Of a stretch of DNA of 64,000 nucleotides, positions 26,900 to 38,111 are shown piece by piece. Within the stretch, counting starts at the first letter, position 1. Each line of letters begins with the position of its first letter. The notes below the pieces were generated by a model that saw only the letters and a program-made list of their open reading frames with translations, was not told the origin of the DNA and searched no databases. The position numbers and the translations under genes were made by a program. This DNA is from Neurospora tetrasperma FGSC 2508 (lineage: Eukaryota > Ascomycota > Sordariomycetes > Sordariales > Sordariaceae), in NCBI RefSeq assembly GCF_000213175.1, contig NW_009799100.1, forward strand, positions 5,285,220 through 5,349,219, given 5' to 3'.

Positions 26900-27391
26900 T
26901 TTTTCATAAAAAGTATACCTCCTCCTATCAATCTAACGCCGTATCCAATAAAATATATTTCTAATATGCTAAATTACCTTTCTATAATTATTTTAAAATA
27001 ATAATTCTAATAAATATTCTATATTGAATTCTTCTACTATATCCTTCGAATTCCTTATATATTTACTATACAACTCCTATATGTTATCTTTATTTTAATA
27101 TCTAATGTATTTAATTAAATACTATTTATTTAATAAACTTTAATTTCTAATAATAAGATTTTCAACTTTCTATTCCTCTTGCCTATCTACCTTAACCGGT
27201 AGCGGTGGCAGTACTTCGCAATTAAATAGATCCAAGAATTATATTAGCTTATAAAAATAAACTACAAATATAATAGGATAAGTACGTTAAATATTAAGTA
27301 AATTAAACTTATAGGCTAACGGACTAATTTTTTCGAAAATACAATAGGGATCTATTTACTCTATTAACTATTTCTTCTTTATACTTCCAAA
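26900..27391. repeat. Right copy of the sequence flanking the N gap
   Basis: Matches 25773-26265. The copy continues without a break into the rest of the integrase-coding region, so the right contig is the complete one. Confidence 0.9.
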
Positions 27392-30300
27392 TAAATAATA
27401 ACCTTTCCTAAATTGTAAGTAAATTTTATTATTTACCTTAAAAATTACTAGGGAATATTTAGAATTATATTATTCTTTAGTAGCTATTCTAGCTTAATTA
27501 ATAAACTTTATAGTTTTAAATTAATATTCTTAATAAATAAGAGCCAAAAATTCTATAGTAATAGTTTCCTAATTATTTAATACAAATAAATCAAAGGCGG
27601 CCTATAGCTTAAAGCCGTATACTAACTCGTTTAATAATAGCCTAATTATAAATTAAATAGTATTATTTAAATTGTATTATAATACTATTAATATTAATAT
27701 CCAAAGAATAATACTTATTGTATACTATATTCGAATAGCTATTTTAATAATTTTATTAATTCTCTCCGATTATCCGTCAATTTACGCGTAGTATATTATT
27801 AAAAACAATAGGTTAACCGCTAATATTTTGAAAATACTCTTCTAAATTACTAAAATAAATTTAGAATCCTAATTACTAATAGTTACTATTAGCAAACCCT
27901 AATTATAGAATTATAAAATCCGAAGCAGCACTTTAACCTATCCTCGTACGCTATAAGTAGAATAACTAACTATCAATAGTACCTTCTTACTAAACTTATA
28001 AATAATAGTATATATTATATTAAACTCTAGGAAACCCTCGAAAGCCTACATTATACTAGCTACTTTAATTACCAGTATATTAATAATAAAATTTATAATT
28101 ATTATATAGAATAGCTTTAGGAACGTCCGGATTAGTAATAACTCTCCAAGAGTAGGTTGCTAGTCCTATTAATTCTAATAATAAACTTCGCAATATTTAA
28201 TATATTCGCGTACTATCTAAATCTTCTTTCTTATATAGAAGTATAATAAATTATCTATTATCTAATTGACCCCAAAGTAGTACTTCTCATCGTATACTAA
28301 CTCTAGTATTTTCTATATATAAACTTAGAAAATATACAACCGCCGCACATCTTAATAATTAATATAGTAAAGCAGCCTATCCTCGAATAAATAGGGGCCT
28401 GCTGGCAAATTTAAATACTTTTCTAATTATTATATATAGACGTACCCTAGGACGTTAACCTTATTAATTAAATAGAGAACCCTAGCGTATTTAGGGTCCT
28501 CGGAATAAGCCTTAGAAATAGAATTAACGAGAATCTAGTTTCGATCTTCCAATTCTTTAATATAGTTATATAAATCTTCAAGCATTTTGCAAAGTACCGA
28601 ATTATCTATTATTATACTATTACTATTAGCTTTAATTAACAGGTTAAAAGTATTAAAACTAACGTTAAAGCGGATAGACTACAAATTATTAGTAAGATAA
28701 GTACTTTAGCGGAAAATTAAACGTATTAAAAAGGCAAGGACTTTTAAAATAGTAGAGGGATAGTAACTGCTATTATTTAATATTACTAAAGGCATCCCCT
28801 ATTAATAAATTTAATATTCCTACTACTCAACTTCTCTCTTATTAACCGGAGCCTAATCCGTTAAACCTTTAAAGTTTATTTATATAACCTAACCGGATAC
28901 TTAATAACTAATAGTTAAAAGTAGTATATAATTACGAAAATAAATAGGAAACTAATTAATATTATCGAATAAAGGTTATTAGTTAATACAATTAATCTAA
29001 AGATTTTTTATTTAATTAATCAAATTAATAGTATTATAAAAGTCTCTAATGCTAATTATAACCGTTTTGCTAATAGGTCTAATAAGACTATTAAAGCGCC
29101 AATTATAATTAATTGCAGGATTTTTATAAAGCTAAGAAGTAATACATCTCGCAATAGTAAAGGTTAGGAGATTAAAACCGGGCTTTATACTATTTTAAAC
29201 CAAACGTACAACGTTTTAAATAGGTTGTACAAAATAAAGTAGAAGATTCGAGGATCCACTTCCGGGCTTTGTATTGCGTTGGGTAAAGTATATAGTATTT
29301 TAATTCTAATTAATAAAATAGGCCAGGAAATTATTAACAAAAACAGTTTCCAAATACTACTTTACCTATTCCTACTACTATTTCTATATAAAATATAGGA
29401 GAGTTTCGGCTTATATAAAACTTCTAAAATATTTAGTAGCAAAATTAGTAACTAATTATTAAGTAATATTAATAGTAATTTTAATAATTAAATTCGCTTA
29501 TGAAACTATTAATTTAATAAGTAAAAAGGGTTATTAAATTAGACCTAACTAAATATACTATTCAATAAGAATAGGTAGTAAGGAAGGCAATATAGGAATT
29601 TATACCGGGTCGACGTAATTTAGTATATTAATTATTCTAATTATATCTAAAAAGTTAACTAGTAAAAAATAAATATTAATAACTACCAAAGTAATAATAC
29701 TACCAGTACTAAGGGGAATTAATACCTAAATAATAATATTAATAATCATATTACTCTCCTTAACTCGGGCTATAAATTATTTCCAATTCTTCTTCCGGGA
29801 CTATAACAATATACTTTCTTTAGTAAGAAACAACCAAATTTAGTATATCGGAAGTAAATAATTAACAACCAACTAATAATATTTACGCAAAACCTATTAA
29901 ACTTTACAATCTACTATATCCAAATTAACGATCTATCCCTTATTGTAAATATTATTATTAGTATTAATAGTTCAATTAGGTTTGATTTTAAATAAGACCC
30001 GTTTCTTTATTCAAATATAGTTAAGCAATTTTAATAAGCAATTTAGCAACTAACTACTAGAATCTTTACTTATAGTAAAACTACAGCTCGAATATAATAA
30101 ACTTAATAATTTAATATACTTTATATATTAGACTTTTATCCTAAAATTCGAAAATTATCCAGGGGTTTACCTAATTAATCTTTAATATTATTCAATTTAG
30201 CTTCTAGACCTAATTAAATAGTAATTAAATAGTAAAGAAAGAGGATTTTAAAGAGTAAATATACAAATACTTAATTTAAAAGGGTAAAAGCTAAATAATA

Positions 30301-30411
30301 GTTAATAAATCTAATAAATTACTATTAAACCTAACGTATCTCCCCCTTTAACGAAAGGAAGAGATAATAGAAATAATAAAGTTAGTTTAAAATTAAACTA
30401 TAAGCACTACT

Positions 30412-30750
30412 TATTACGCGAAAATATACTTTATAAGCAATAACAATAAAGAATAATAGAGTAAATAACTAGTTACTAGACAAAGTAATAATATATAATA
30501 ATTAATAATAGTCTTATTAAAGGAAGTTAAAGACAAGAGCTATCGCAAGCCTCAACCTGGGACCTCGTATACGATTTTACTAAGTATAAACAAAATAGAC
30601 GTTAGGTTGGTATAATATTAATTAATAATCCGTTAACCTTAATAGAGGTTGACGGGACGAGTACTCTTATATAATAAACTATACGCTCTAGTAAGCAGCT
30701 GCTATAACAAGACAGAGCATCTAGGTACCTACTAAGAATGCCCTATAATA
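30412..30750 (-). repeat. 5' LTR of the second retrotransposon
   Basis: 339 bp. On + it begins TATTACGCGAAAATA and ends CCCTATAATA, immediately followed by the target duplication TTATA. Confidence 0.93.
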
Positions 30751-30755
30751 TTATA

Positions 30756-31260
30756 TAAGAAGTTTTAGTATACTAAGTAAGAGAATTTACTAGTAACGGG
30801 GGTATAGTTCCGCTAAGAATTAATTATTTTATTCTATATTATTTATCTGGAGTAAGTATATTAATAGGAGTTCTCCTTCTCTCGTAGTTAGTTTAGAAAT
30901 TTCCTATTACGTTATTATATAGCGTATAGAAGGATTATTTACTAAGCCCAACGGTTGCTAGCTGAATTATTTATAAAAGTGAGTTTACTTTTGAAGTAAG
31001 TTTATATATTTATATAATAATAATTTATGCCTGTACTTATACTTACACTTATACGTATACTTATACTTATGCTTATGCTTTTTTTCTCCCTTTTTCTTCT
31101 AAGGAAAAGGAGATTTATAGAAATTTAATAAAGACCTAGAGAGATTTAGTAAAGGCCTAGAGATTATCGGAGGTTAACTATTTTAACTTATAAGTTTATT
31201 TAGTGTAATAGCTAGCCTACTAAATTTAATACAATTATATAATATCCTCCTTCTACTATT
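30756..31260. other. AT-rich spacer with (ACTTAT)n microsatellite
   Basis: Unassigned RIP-mutated DNA. It holds a hexamer run of TACTTATACTTACACTTATA type at about 31030-31080, then a T-rich tract and a purine-rich segment. It may include the terminal part of the transposon relic to its right. Confidence 0.5.
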
Positions 31261-31339
31261 ATAAATTTTTAATAAAATCCTTCTATCTTCTAAATATTTT
31301 AATAGTTACTTATATATAATAAAGGGTAGTAAGTTTATA

Positions 31340-32250
31340 ATAAGTAAAACTAATTATAGCGGTTAGGGTAAGCGGTAAACTACTTTAATTCTATATATTT
31401 TTATTAATAGAATTATTCGTTTTAAACCTATAATTATCTTTTATAGTAAAGGGAGTTTTAGAACTATTATTGAGAAGAGAGCTCTCTACGTATAAGATAT
31501 AAAAGTATAATTTAATAAAGTAGCGTATTAAAATAAAGATTTGCTATTTAATTGGTTTAATAATGAGTTTATTCCTATTGTAAGAGAATTTGTTTAAGAA
31601 TTATTATTGGTTATAAATATATACTTATTTTATAATATTTAGTAAATTAGAAATAAGTTTAAGGATATAAACGTAGTACTAGCTATAATCCTTAGTAGTT
31701 TTACTAGCCTTCTTTAGCTGTTTAATACGGTTATTAATTTATTTTTTAAAAAGTTATTAAAGAAGAAGATAGAGCTAGCTGTAAAAGACTAGGAGGAGGA
31801 GTACCTAGGTAAATAATAGTCCGTCTCTAATAAGAGGATTATAGTTATTTACATAGTATTAAAGTGTTAGAATACTCTAATTACTAATAAAAAGGCTATA
31901 GTAGTAAAATCTTTTAAAGATAATAGTATATTTATTTTCCTAAATGGATTAGAAAATTACTTTATTAATATTAAAGAAATTGATTGGGCAACTATCAATT
32001 GGAGAAATTGGGAGACAATTATTAATATTACTATTAGCATTAACGACTTTGAAGCTATTCCCCTCATTGAAAATAATAGTATTGCCTTTGAGTTATAGAT
32101 AGAGGAAGTTATAAGGTCTAGAGGTTATCACTAGTTCAAAAAAGATAAGTTTAAAGATTAGTATTTATAACGTTGCTTATTAGTATTAGGTAATAAATTA
32201 AATTTAATTGAAAGATTAAAAGAGTATAATGAATAATACTAGCAATAAGT
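31340..32250 (+). pseudogene. Pogo/Tigger-like DDE transposase relic
   Basis: One + frame, broken by TAA/TAG, reads KTNYSG-GKR-TTLILYIF, then RFKPIIIFYSKGS, KRALYV-DIKV-FNKVAY, and then FTSLL-LFNTVINLFFKKL. The last piece is the hallmark GxTSxLQPLDxxxNxPFK region of the DDE_1 (pogo/Tigger/jerky) transposase superfamily. It is followed by a C-terminal EIDWATINWRNW segment. The upstream DNA-binding half is not recognisable and I found no terminal inverted repeats, so the element's ends are undefined. Confidence 0.75.
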
Positions 32251-32930
32251 AATTTAAATTATTACTTCTATTCTAGTAATTGATAATTATTATTAATAAA
32301 TAAATCCTTATTAGAATTAATAAATTTGCTAGTACTTTCGATTATATTTATATAAATATAAACAATCCCTTTACCTTCTTACTACTAGCGCTCTACCTTA
32401 AGCCGGTTATTCTATTTATATTAGTACTTGCCTAATTGAATTATATAATAATAAATACTACTAATACCCTTAAATCTAACTTTAATTTCAATCTTTTTAC
32501 GCCTTCTATTATAAATTTAACTATAGTAGGTTCGTTTATCTATATTTATAAGAGTAAGACCTTCTAGTACATTGGGAGACGAGGGTATTCGTAGTATAAT
32601 AATATAGTCAGCGCCCTTAATAAACTATTAGGTATTAGGATAATCGTTTATAACGTCTATAAATAGGGCAAGCGAGTCAATTAAGCGAGTTAATCAAAGA
32701 GAGAGAGAGAGGGAGAGAGTTTTAATACTATAGGTTTATTTATTTATAGACGAAATATATCTTACTTAAAATTAATTTCTAATTAATTATAATTGCTATG
32801 GTTGGATTATTAGGTTTTGGTTATAGGGGATAGTTATAGGGGGGAAAGAAAAGATAAGGAAAAAAAGATAGGGCACTAGAAAGATTAAATTTACAGTACT
32901 CCGGGGTAGCAATATAACTCCCCCACTAAA
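32251..32930. other. AT-rich right end of the island
   Basis: Unassigned RIP-mutated DNA, with a (GA)n run at about 32699-32719. GC content returns to normal just after 32930. Confidence 0.5.
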
Positions 32931-32981
32931 ATTTACTAGCATAAAATGTACAGAATCGGGCATATGTATGTCTGATTATGC

Positions 32982-33028
32982 CTGATTTCCTTGGAAGTTG
33001 AAAAGCTATGCCCCGAGTCTTTGCGGTA
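32982..33028 (-). repeat. Right arm of the 47-bp perfect inverted repeat
   Basis: Exact reverse complement of 13352-13398. Sequence similarity stops at both ends of the 47 bp. Confidence 0.9.
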
Positions 33029-35171
33029 CGGGTATATACCGCACTTGACTTACCTTACATCGCCTTGTTCTTACTTGCTTGAATCTGGGTTCGCCGGCTT
33101 ATAACGCAAGTCCCATGTACAGGTAATCACATGCAAAGGTACTATCCTTATGCCTGTCTGTCCCAGTCCCAGTCCCAGTCCCAGTCCCAGTCCCAGTCCC
33201 CGAACCCCTCATTGTTTTGTTTTGTTTCATTGTTTGCCATGGGGGGTCAAGAGCCTCCTCGAATCTTGAACCGTTCGGCCGGCAGGCGAGCAGGGGGTTC
33301 ATACTTCATTCTAAAGGGGTAGACGACAACAACAGTCAGCAAAGATTCGAAGTCCTTCATCTCGTTTATAGACGGAGGCTGCTGAATAAAGGACAAACAC
33401 CGGACTGCAAAATAATGCCAGATTCTTTCTCGTTACTAAAAACAAGGTAGAAAACATTCAATTCTGTTGCCAAGTGGACAGACAGAGCTGGGTAGTTTTT
33501 CTTTTTTTCTTTTGTTTTCTTACCGAGCTCCCCCTCCTTGCCCGACTTGCACCTTTATAGGATAGACGGAAGATCACCGAAATCCGTCCCTTCGTCCCTG
33601 TCCCTGATCGATCTACAGATTCTCACACGCCTACCAGCCAGTTAACCGCCAAGCTGTAGTGTAGTATATGCCGCCTCGCGAAGATCCGTTCATTCCTGGA
33701 TCTTCATTACCCGTTTTTTTCCCTGCTGGCTATGAAGCAACTCATATGCAACTGAACTTGCAACGTACATAACCCCAAATATACTTGACCTGTCAGATTC
33801 TCCCACCCCCTCCCCAAGATTCTCCAAGAGGATTGACTTTTCACCGAGCATCTCACCTTACCCTGCTCTGCCCTGCCTTACCTTGCCCTACCTACTGTAC
33901 CCTGACTTGTCTTGCCCTGTCTTGTCTTGTCTTGCCTTACCGTTCGCCTGCCCTGTCTTGTCTTGCCTTGCCTCTCGCCTGTCATGCAGTCAGGTCAGGT
34001 TTCCACTGACCACTGATTAAGGACCACTAACCAAGGACCGAGGACCACGCACCGACACCACTGTCCAAGTTTCCACAGAAAGGACCAAAGACCAAAGCAA
34101 AGCAAGGCAAGGCAAGGCAAGGCAAGGCAAGACAAGGCAAGGTGAGGTAAGGCAACCTATGACAACCACCTATTCTAACCTTGGCAACTCGATAAACAAG
34201 CAAGCAAGCAAGCACCAAGAAAAAGGAAGGAAGAAGAAAAAGGAAGGAAGAAGAAAAGACTGACCTTTGACAATCTCGTATCATCAAAAGTGAAGTTGGA
34301 GAAGAAGAAAAAGTGGAAGTGGGAAAAGATGAGGCTTGAACTATGTGCTCCCTCCCTCCATTCATTCCTCTCCATCACAGCCAGCACAGCACAGCAAACT
34401 AGAAGTAGGTATTGGTACCCATCAAAACTACCGCGCGGCTCGGCGGCAACTGAGACATAGTATACTTCCGACACTGTAGGATGTTATATAGGTAATCCTG
34501 TGGAGTCCTTGGAGTCTTCTTACACAGTAGGTACCTTTTTGGAGGTGAGGTGAGGTGAGTGATGACGTTGTTGCTGGACTCCCGCTGTTCTGGAACTTAC
34601 TTGTTCGGATCCGCAGTTCCGATTTCCGAACGGGACGGGAGGGCAACGGGCAATGGGCAACGGCGGGGGCAACGGGCAAAACGGATAGATATATCTCCGA
34701 TGTTGATCAATGTCCTGTTTACGTGGGCAAATATCCTCTGCTTCGACTTTGTCTGGCTCGTTGTTTCTTCTTCAGATTTCTTTTTCTTCGCTTGATTCAA
34801 CTTCGTGATACACCTATATACTCGTCTCCTGCACTCTGCAGCCCATAGCGCTGATCCTTTTTAATAGACACTAGAATATGACATGTTTCCTCATCCGCGC
34901 TATATAAGATATAAGTCTACCGTCTCCTCGTACAAACAAGCTATCCTGCCAGTTAATACTCCACACTCGCTTGCCACCATGAGCACTTATGTGATGATGG
35001 CGATGAAAGATGTCCATCGGTAACGTTAAGGATAGAACATCTATGTTCTATCACATGTTTTCCAAAAAAAGCAAAAATCAAACAATTCCCTTCAAGTCCG
35101 TCCCTGCCTTGAAGTTGCCAAAACGTCCAGGTTCCATCTTTTGGGTTCTCCTTCCTCATGAAACCCCAATC
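33029..35171. other. Gene-free spacer with simple repeats
   Basis: Holds a (TCCCAG)n array at 33161-33200, a CTTGT/CTTGC pentamer array at about 33905-33970, its near reverse complement (GGCAA)n at about 34096-34142, and (AAGC)n/(GAAGGAA)n runs at 34195-34258. It includes the 3' region of the disordered-protein gene. No coding frame is convincing. Confidence 0.6.
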
Positions 35172-38111
35172 TTATTGCCGATAGACATCCCGCATGGGAG
35201 GCCGGTCCAAGTAAACAACCTCATCATCCTCCTGGTGCTGCTGCTGCTGCTGCTGCTGAACAGGCGGCGGCCTTGCATAGTACCTCTCATCCCCATACGC
35301 ACCGCCATCTCCACGCATCACCTGAGTAGGCGGCTGCTCGGGGGGAAACACACTATAAGCGCGCCCTCCCACCGGCGGCGGCGGCGGAGGCGGATGCATA
35401 ACCTCTCTCCGTAACTCCTGACGTCCCTGATATTCACGACCGACCATCTCCGGCTGCACACTTCCCAGCCTTGCTCCGTAGTCGCCTCTAACCTCATACC
35501 TAGAGGCCGCGTCAAGAGGGGGCGGCCTAACGCTTGCTGAACGAATCGTGGCATATTCCCTGAGGCTTGGCTCTCCTCCCATGCGTCTTTCGTAGCCAAG
35601 AGGAGGAGCAGGAGGAGGAGGAGCCTCGTAGCGGACTGCCTCTGCCACTGGCCGGACACTAGCTGCTCTGCCGCCATAGTATTCGCGAGGGCGCTCGTCC
35701 ACCGCCCGCAGGTCGTAAGCTGCAACACTCTCGTAGCGAGGGGGATCCATCGGCGGGCGGACGCTACCCGGTCTCGCAATGTAGTCCGGAGGCGTCTCGA
35801 CAACAGGCCGCAGTCTGGACGGCACGTAGTCGCCGGACGGTGGGGCCATGGGGTGAGTGGAATAAGCACGCTCCCTGTACACTCTATGTTCAGGGGTAAC
35901 GTACTCTGGCTGAGCAATCACACGTCGCTGAGGAGTATAACCGGGTGAAGTCGGTTCGTAAACCATTACCTCGTCATCATAGCCTTCAGGCCTCCGGGTG
36001 ACAGCACGTGGAGGCGGCGGCGGCGGCGGGCGAGCATACACAATCTCGGGTCTATCTGCAACCACACTTTGGGGCCGGGGCGGCTCGATGTACTCCCGAC
36101 CGAAAGCATCAACAACGATGCGAGTGGCGGGCATCCTGGGAGGAGGAGCCATTGGCTGTGCAACACGCTCGTACGCAACTGGCGATCGGGAAGAGCGCTC
36201 ACGATACGCTGCGGGGCGCATGCTCATCCTTGAAGCAGCACGAACATCGCGATAATAACCATCATCTGCCGGAGGAACCTCGTAAATCACGTTCCTCGGA
36301 GCAACGCGCACCTCGCGGGGGATATAAGGGGAAGGATGCATGCCTGGCGAGCCGGGCAACCGACCACCACTGAATGGTGCTCTGGGATCATCGTAGTAGA
36401 CCCTTTCATACCTGGGGGTGGCGAGCAGAGGCTCGCCCTCAAGACGAGAACGAGGGTCGATTTCCCGCTCATATCCAACAACCCGCTCCTCCCTCTGTAC
36501 TCTTGGCTGCAGGCGCTCTTGGTAGGCACCCTCTACGGAACCTGGCTGTCCATACCTTGCATCATCATAGTCAGGTCCTTGGTGGTGGTGTTGTTGCTGC
36601 CCCTGTTTCTGACGCTTGGCCGGACGTGTGTACTGGGGAGCTGACATGGGAGATGGGGATCGCGGTTCAGGCTTAATGTACGGCGATGCGGCAGCGGCCT
36701 CGGCAAGTCGGTCTGCCTTTCTCTTCTTTTTCTTGTTTTTCTTCCTCTCCCCAGGCCTTTCTCCTCCGTGGGGTGAGCTTTCCGGACTAGAGACAGCTGA
36801 AGGCTGCTTCCTGAGAGCAGCAACCCCCTGGGCCGGAGGCGGAGTGGCCCGACGACCGCCCGTCTCCGATAGAGCAATCGGCTGTTCAAGAGCAGCAGTA
36901 GGCAAGGGGGAGACACGGGATGGCTGGGGTGCGAAAGGGGAAAGATTATGGGCACGAACAACTGGTGACCCCGCAGGTCCTACCGCCTGTCTCAATAGCT
37001 GCTCGTTAACTCTCGACAAGTCTCGCGAGCCACCACCACCACCCCGTTCCTTTCCTGTATGGGTCGTCGACTCTTCGGACCGACTTGCCGGGCCACTGTC
37101 ACGAGAACTGACAGCTTCGGACGGGGGCAATTGGCGAGCAGCCCTGCTGACACTTGTAGCCGCGCTCGACGTGTCCGGCACGTTTACGTTGAACGGTTGG
37201 TTTGCAGGTGCTGCCGGCGCACTCGGGAGAGGAGGCTTGGGGTGGTTGGCGGCTGGGACCGCAAGGGGCTCGAGGTCTAGCTCGGGTTCGTAGGGAGAGC
37301 CATCGCGCATCTGCTCGTCTTCGGACTCGTTGGGAACGCGAGCTAGCTCGTGGTGAGAGTCGGGGGTGCCGTGTTGGCTCGAGTAAAACGTGTTGTCATC
37401 GAACGAGTCGCCCGAAGCTGAAGCGTTAGCAACAGTGTCATCAGTAGTAGTTTGAGCGGCATTTGCTTGAACCAGGATCAATGCTTTGGCCAACACATCG
37501 GCAATGTCGAAGTCAGCAGGCTGCTCGGACGGCTGCAGGGCGCCCTTATGGGACACTTTCCGCTGCTCAAAGTCTTCGCGGAGAGAACGCTCGATCCGCT
37601 GTCTTTGCAGCTGAATCTCGGCTTTGATCAAGTCCTCCGACTTCTCCAACAAGATGGGGTTGATTTCGACTTTCGGCTTGGACTGCTCGGTAGAAGAAGA
37701 GTTGGACAAGGTCCCCAAGCCAGGCAGCACGTTCCCACCCAGATTCACCGCCGGCTTCTTGAGGTTTGCCTGCTGCAAGTTATCAGTCATTGCGCGGTTC
37801 CCATTCACAGCCGGCTTTGGTCCCCCAGGCGCCTGGCCTGCCGAAGCGGTGGAAGAGGCATTGGCTGGAGGGACTGGCCCAGGGCCGCTGGTCGGGTTTC
37901 CAACATGTGTTGGCTTAATGCGCGGGTGTGTACCGCTGACCACCTCATCGCGGAAGCGCAGGATCTTTTCGTACTGCTCGAGTTCATGACGCTCTTCAGG
38001 TTTGAGCGTTGCCATCAGTGATGAGTTTGAGGAAGTCGATGCTCCCATTGTCCCTCCAAGCGGCCCTCCTCCTCTTGCGGGCATTGCAGCCACTGCCGGT
38101 CCTCCCGCCAT
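35172..38111 (-). CDS. Large intrinsically disordered protein, function unknown
   Basis: Single-exon frame of 979 residues; I do not recognise the family. An N-terminal helical segment (LKPEERHELEQYEKILRFRD, about residues 36-55) and a second one (EINPILLEKSEDLIKAEIQL, about 147-166) look like the only ordered parts. The middle is Ser/Pro/Ala-rich. A strong basic cluster, ERKKNKKKKRKADR, near residue 460 is a likely nuclear localisation signal. The last 450 residues are Pro/Arg/Tyr-rich, with recurring RYE, YERV and SVRP words, several Pro runs and a poly-Gln run from a CTG/CAG microsatellite at about 35239-35257. The composition suggests an RNA- or chromatin-associated nuclear protein, but that is inference. 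It is transcribed divergently from the nucleotidase gene, with 1.0 kb between the start codons. Confidence 0.8.
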   Translation of the reverse strand: MAGGPAVAAMPARGGGPLGGTMGASTSSNSSLMATLKPEERHELEQYEKILRFRDEVVSGTHPRIKPTHVGNPTSGPGPVPPANASSTASAGQAPGGPKPAVNGNRAMTDNLQQANLKKPAVNLGGNVLPGLGTLSNSSSTEQSKPKVEINPILLEKSEDLIKAEIQLQRQRIERSLREDFEQRKVSHKGALQPSEQPADFDIADVLAKALILVQANAAQTTTDDTVANASASGDSFDDNTFYSSQHGTPDSHHELARVPNESEDEQMRDGSPYEPELDLEPLAVPAANHPKPPLPSAPAAPANQPFNVNVPDTSSAATSVSRAARQLPPSEAVSSRDSGPASRSEESTTHTGKERGGGGGSRDLSRVNEQLLRQAVGPAGSPVVRAHNLSPFAPQPSRVSPLPTAALEQPIALSETGGRRATPPPAQGVAALRKQPSAVSSPESSPHGGERPGERKKNKKKKRKADRLAEAAAASPYIKPEPRSPSPMSAPQYTRPAKRQKQGQQQHHHQGPDYDDARYGQPGSVEGAYQERLQPRVQREERVVGYEREIDPRSRLEGEPLLATPRYERVYYDDPRAPFSGGRLPGSPGMHPSPYIPREVRVAPRNVIYEVPPADDGYYRDVRAASRMSMRPAAYRERSSRSPVAYERVAQPMAPPPRMPATRIVVDAFGREYIEPPRPQSVVADRPEIVYARPPPPPPPRAVTRRPEGYDDEVMVYEPTSPGYTPQRRVIAQPEYVTPEHRVYRERAYSTHPMAPPSGDYVPSRLRPVVETPPDYIARPGSVRPPMDPPRYESVAAYDLRAVDERPREYYGGRAASVRPVAEAVRYEAPPPPAPPLGYERRMGGEPSLREYATIRSASVRPPPLDAASRYEVRGDYGARLGSVQPEMVGREYQGRQELRREVMHPPPPPPPVGGRAYSVFPPEQPPTQVMRGDGGAYGDERYYARPPPVQQQQQQQHQEDDEVVYLDRPPMRDVYRQ

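Larger units (their letters stand above)
25800..30400 (-). pseudogene. Degenerate gag-pol of the second retrotransposon
   Basis: The clear part is integrase, read on minus from about 28330 to 27400: LELVYDEKYYFG (zinc-binding region), IVREYIKYCEV, LGELLLIRT, YKFSKKVLLI, DSKF, then DG-SERINK and NELVYGFKL. This is the pattern of fungal gypsy integrases. It runs on into the C-terminal segment GYYLFGSIKKK and, in the copy left of the gap, a chromodomain-like piece (KYIRNSKDIVEEFNIEY, about 25860-25960). Sequence between the integrase and the right LTR (about 2 kb) should hold gag, protease, reverse transcriptase and RNase H but is shorter than expected, and I could not place those domains with confidence. 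Stops are TAA/TAG from RIP. Confidence 0.75.
22581..30750 (-). mobile_element. Second full-length RIP-mutated LTR retrotransposon
   Basis: The LTRs at 22581-22919 and 30412-30750 are both exactly 339 bp. The 5-bp target duplication TTATA is identical at 22576-22580 and 30751-30755. Orientation is minus: a purine-rich AAGGAGGAG abuts the left LTR when read on -, and integrase reads on -. The assembled span is 8170 bp including an N gap. If the gap is the false one argued below, the true length is about 7.04 kb. Integrase motifs place it in Ty3/gypsy, but I could not find a reverse transcriptase active site by eye, and a further long frame lies 3' of integrase. Confidence 0.9.
13500..32930. other. 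AT-rich RIP-mutated heterochromatin-like island
   Basis: Composition changes abruptly at both edges, from ordinary GC content to strongly AT-rich, TpA-dense DNA. CpC- and CpG-rich words persist, for example a block of about 20 bp rich in CCCCGCCCC in both LTRs of the first element, while CpA sites are nearly gone; this matches the known CpA preference of RIP. Recognisable transposon frames are broken almost only by TAA and TAG, as expected from CAA, CAG and TGG codons. Such islands usually carry H3K9 methylation and DNA methylation, which is inference here. Confidence 0.9.

Noticed and set aside
26242-26931. Open frame across the N gap
   Set aside because: It is an artefact of translating N as unknown residues.
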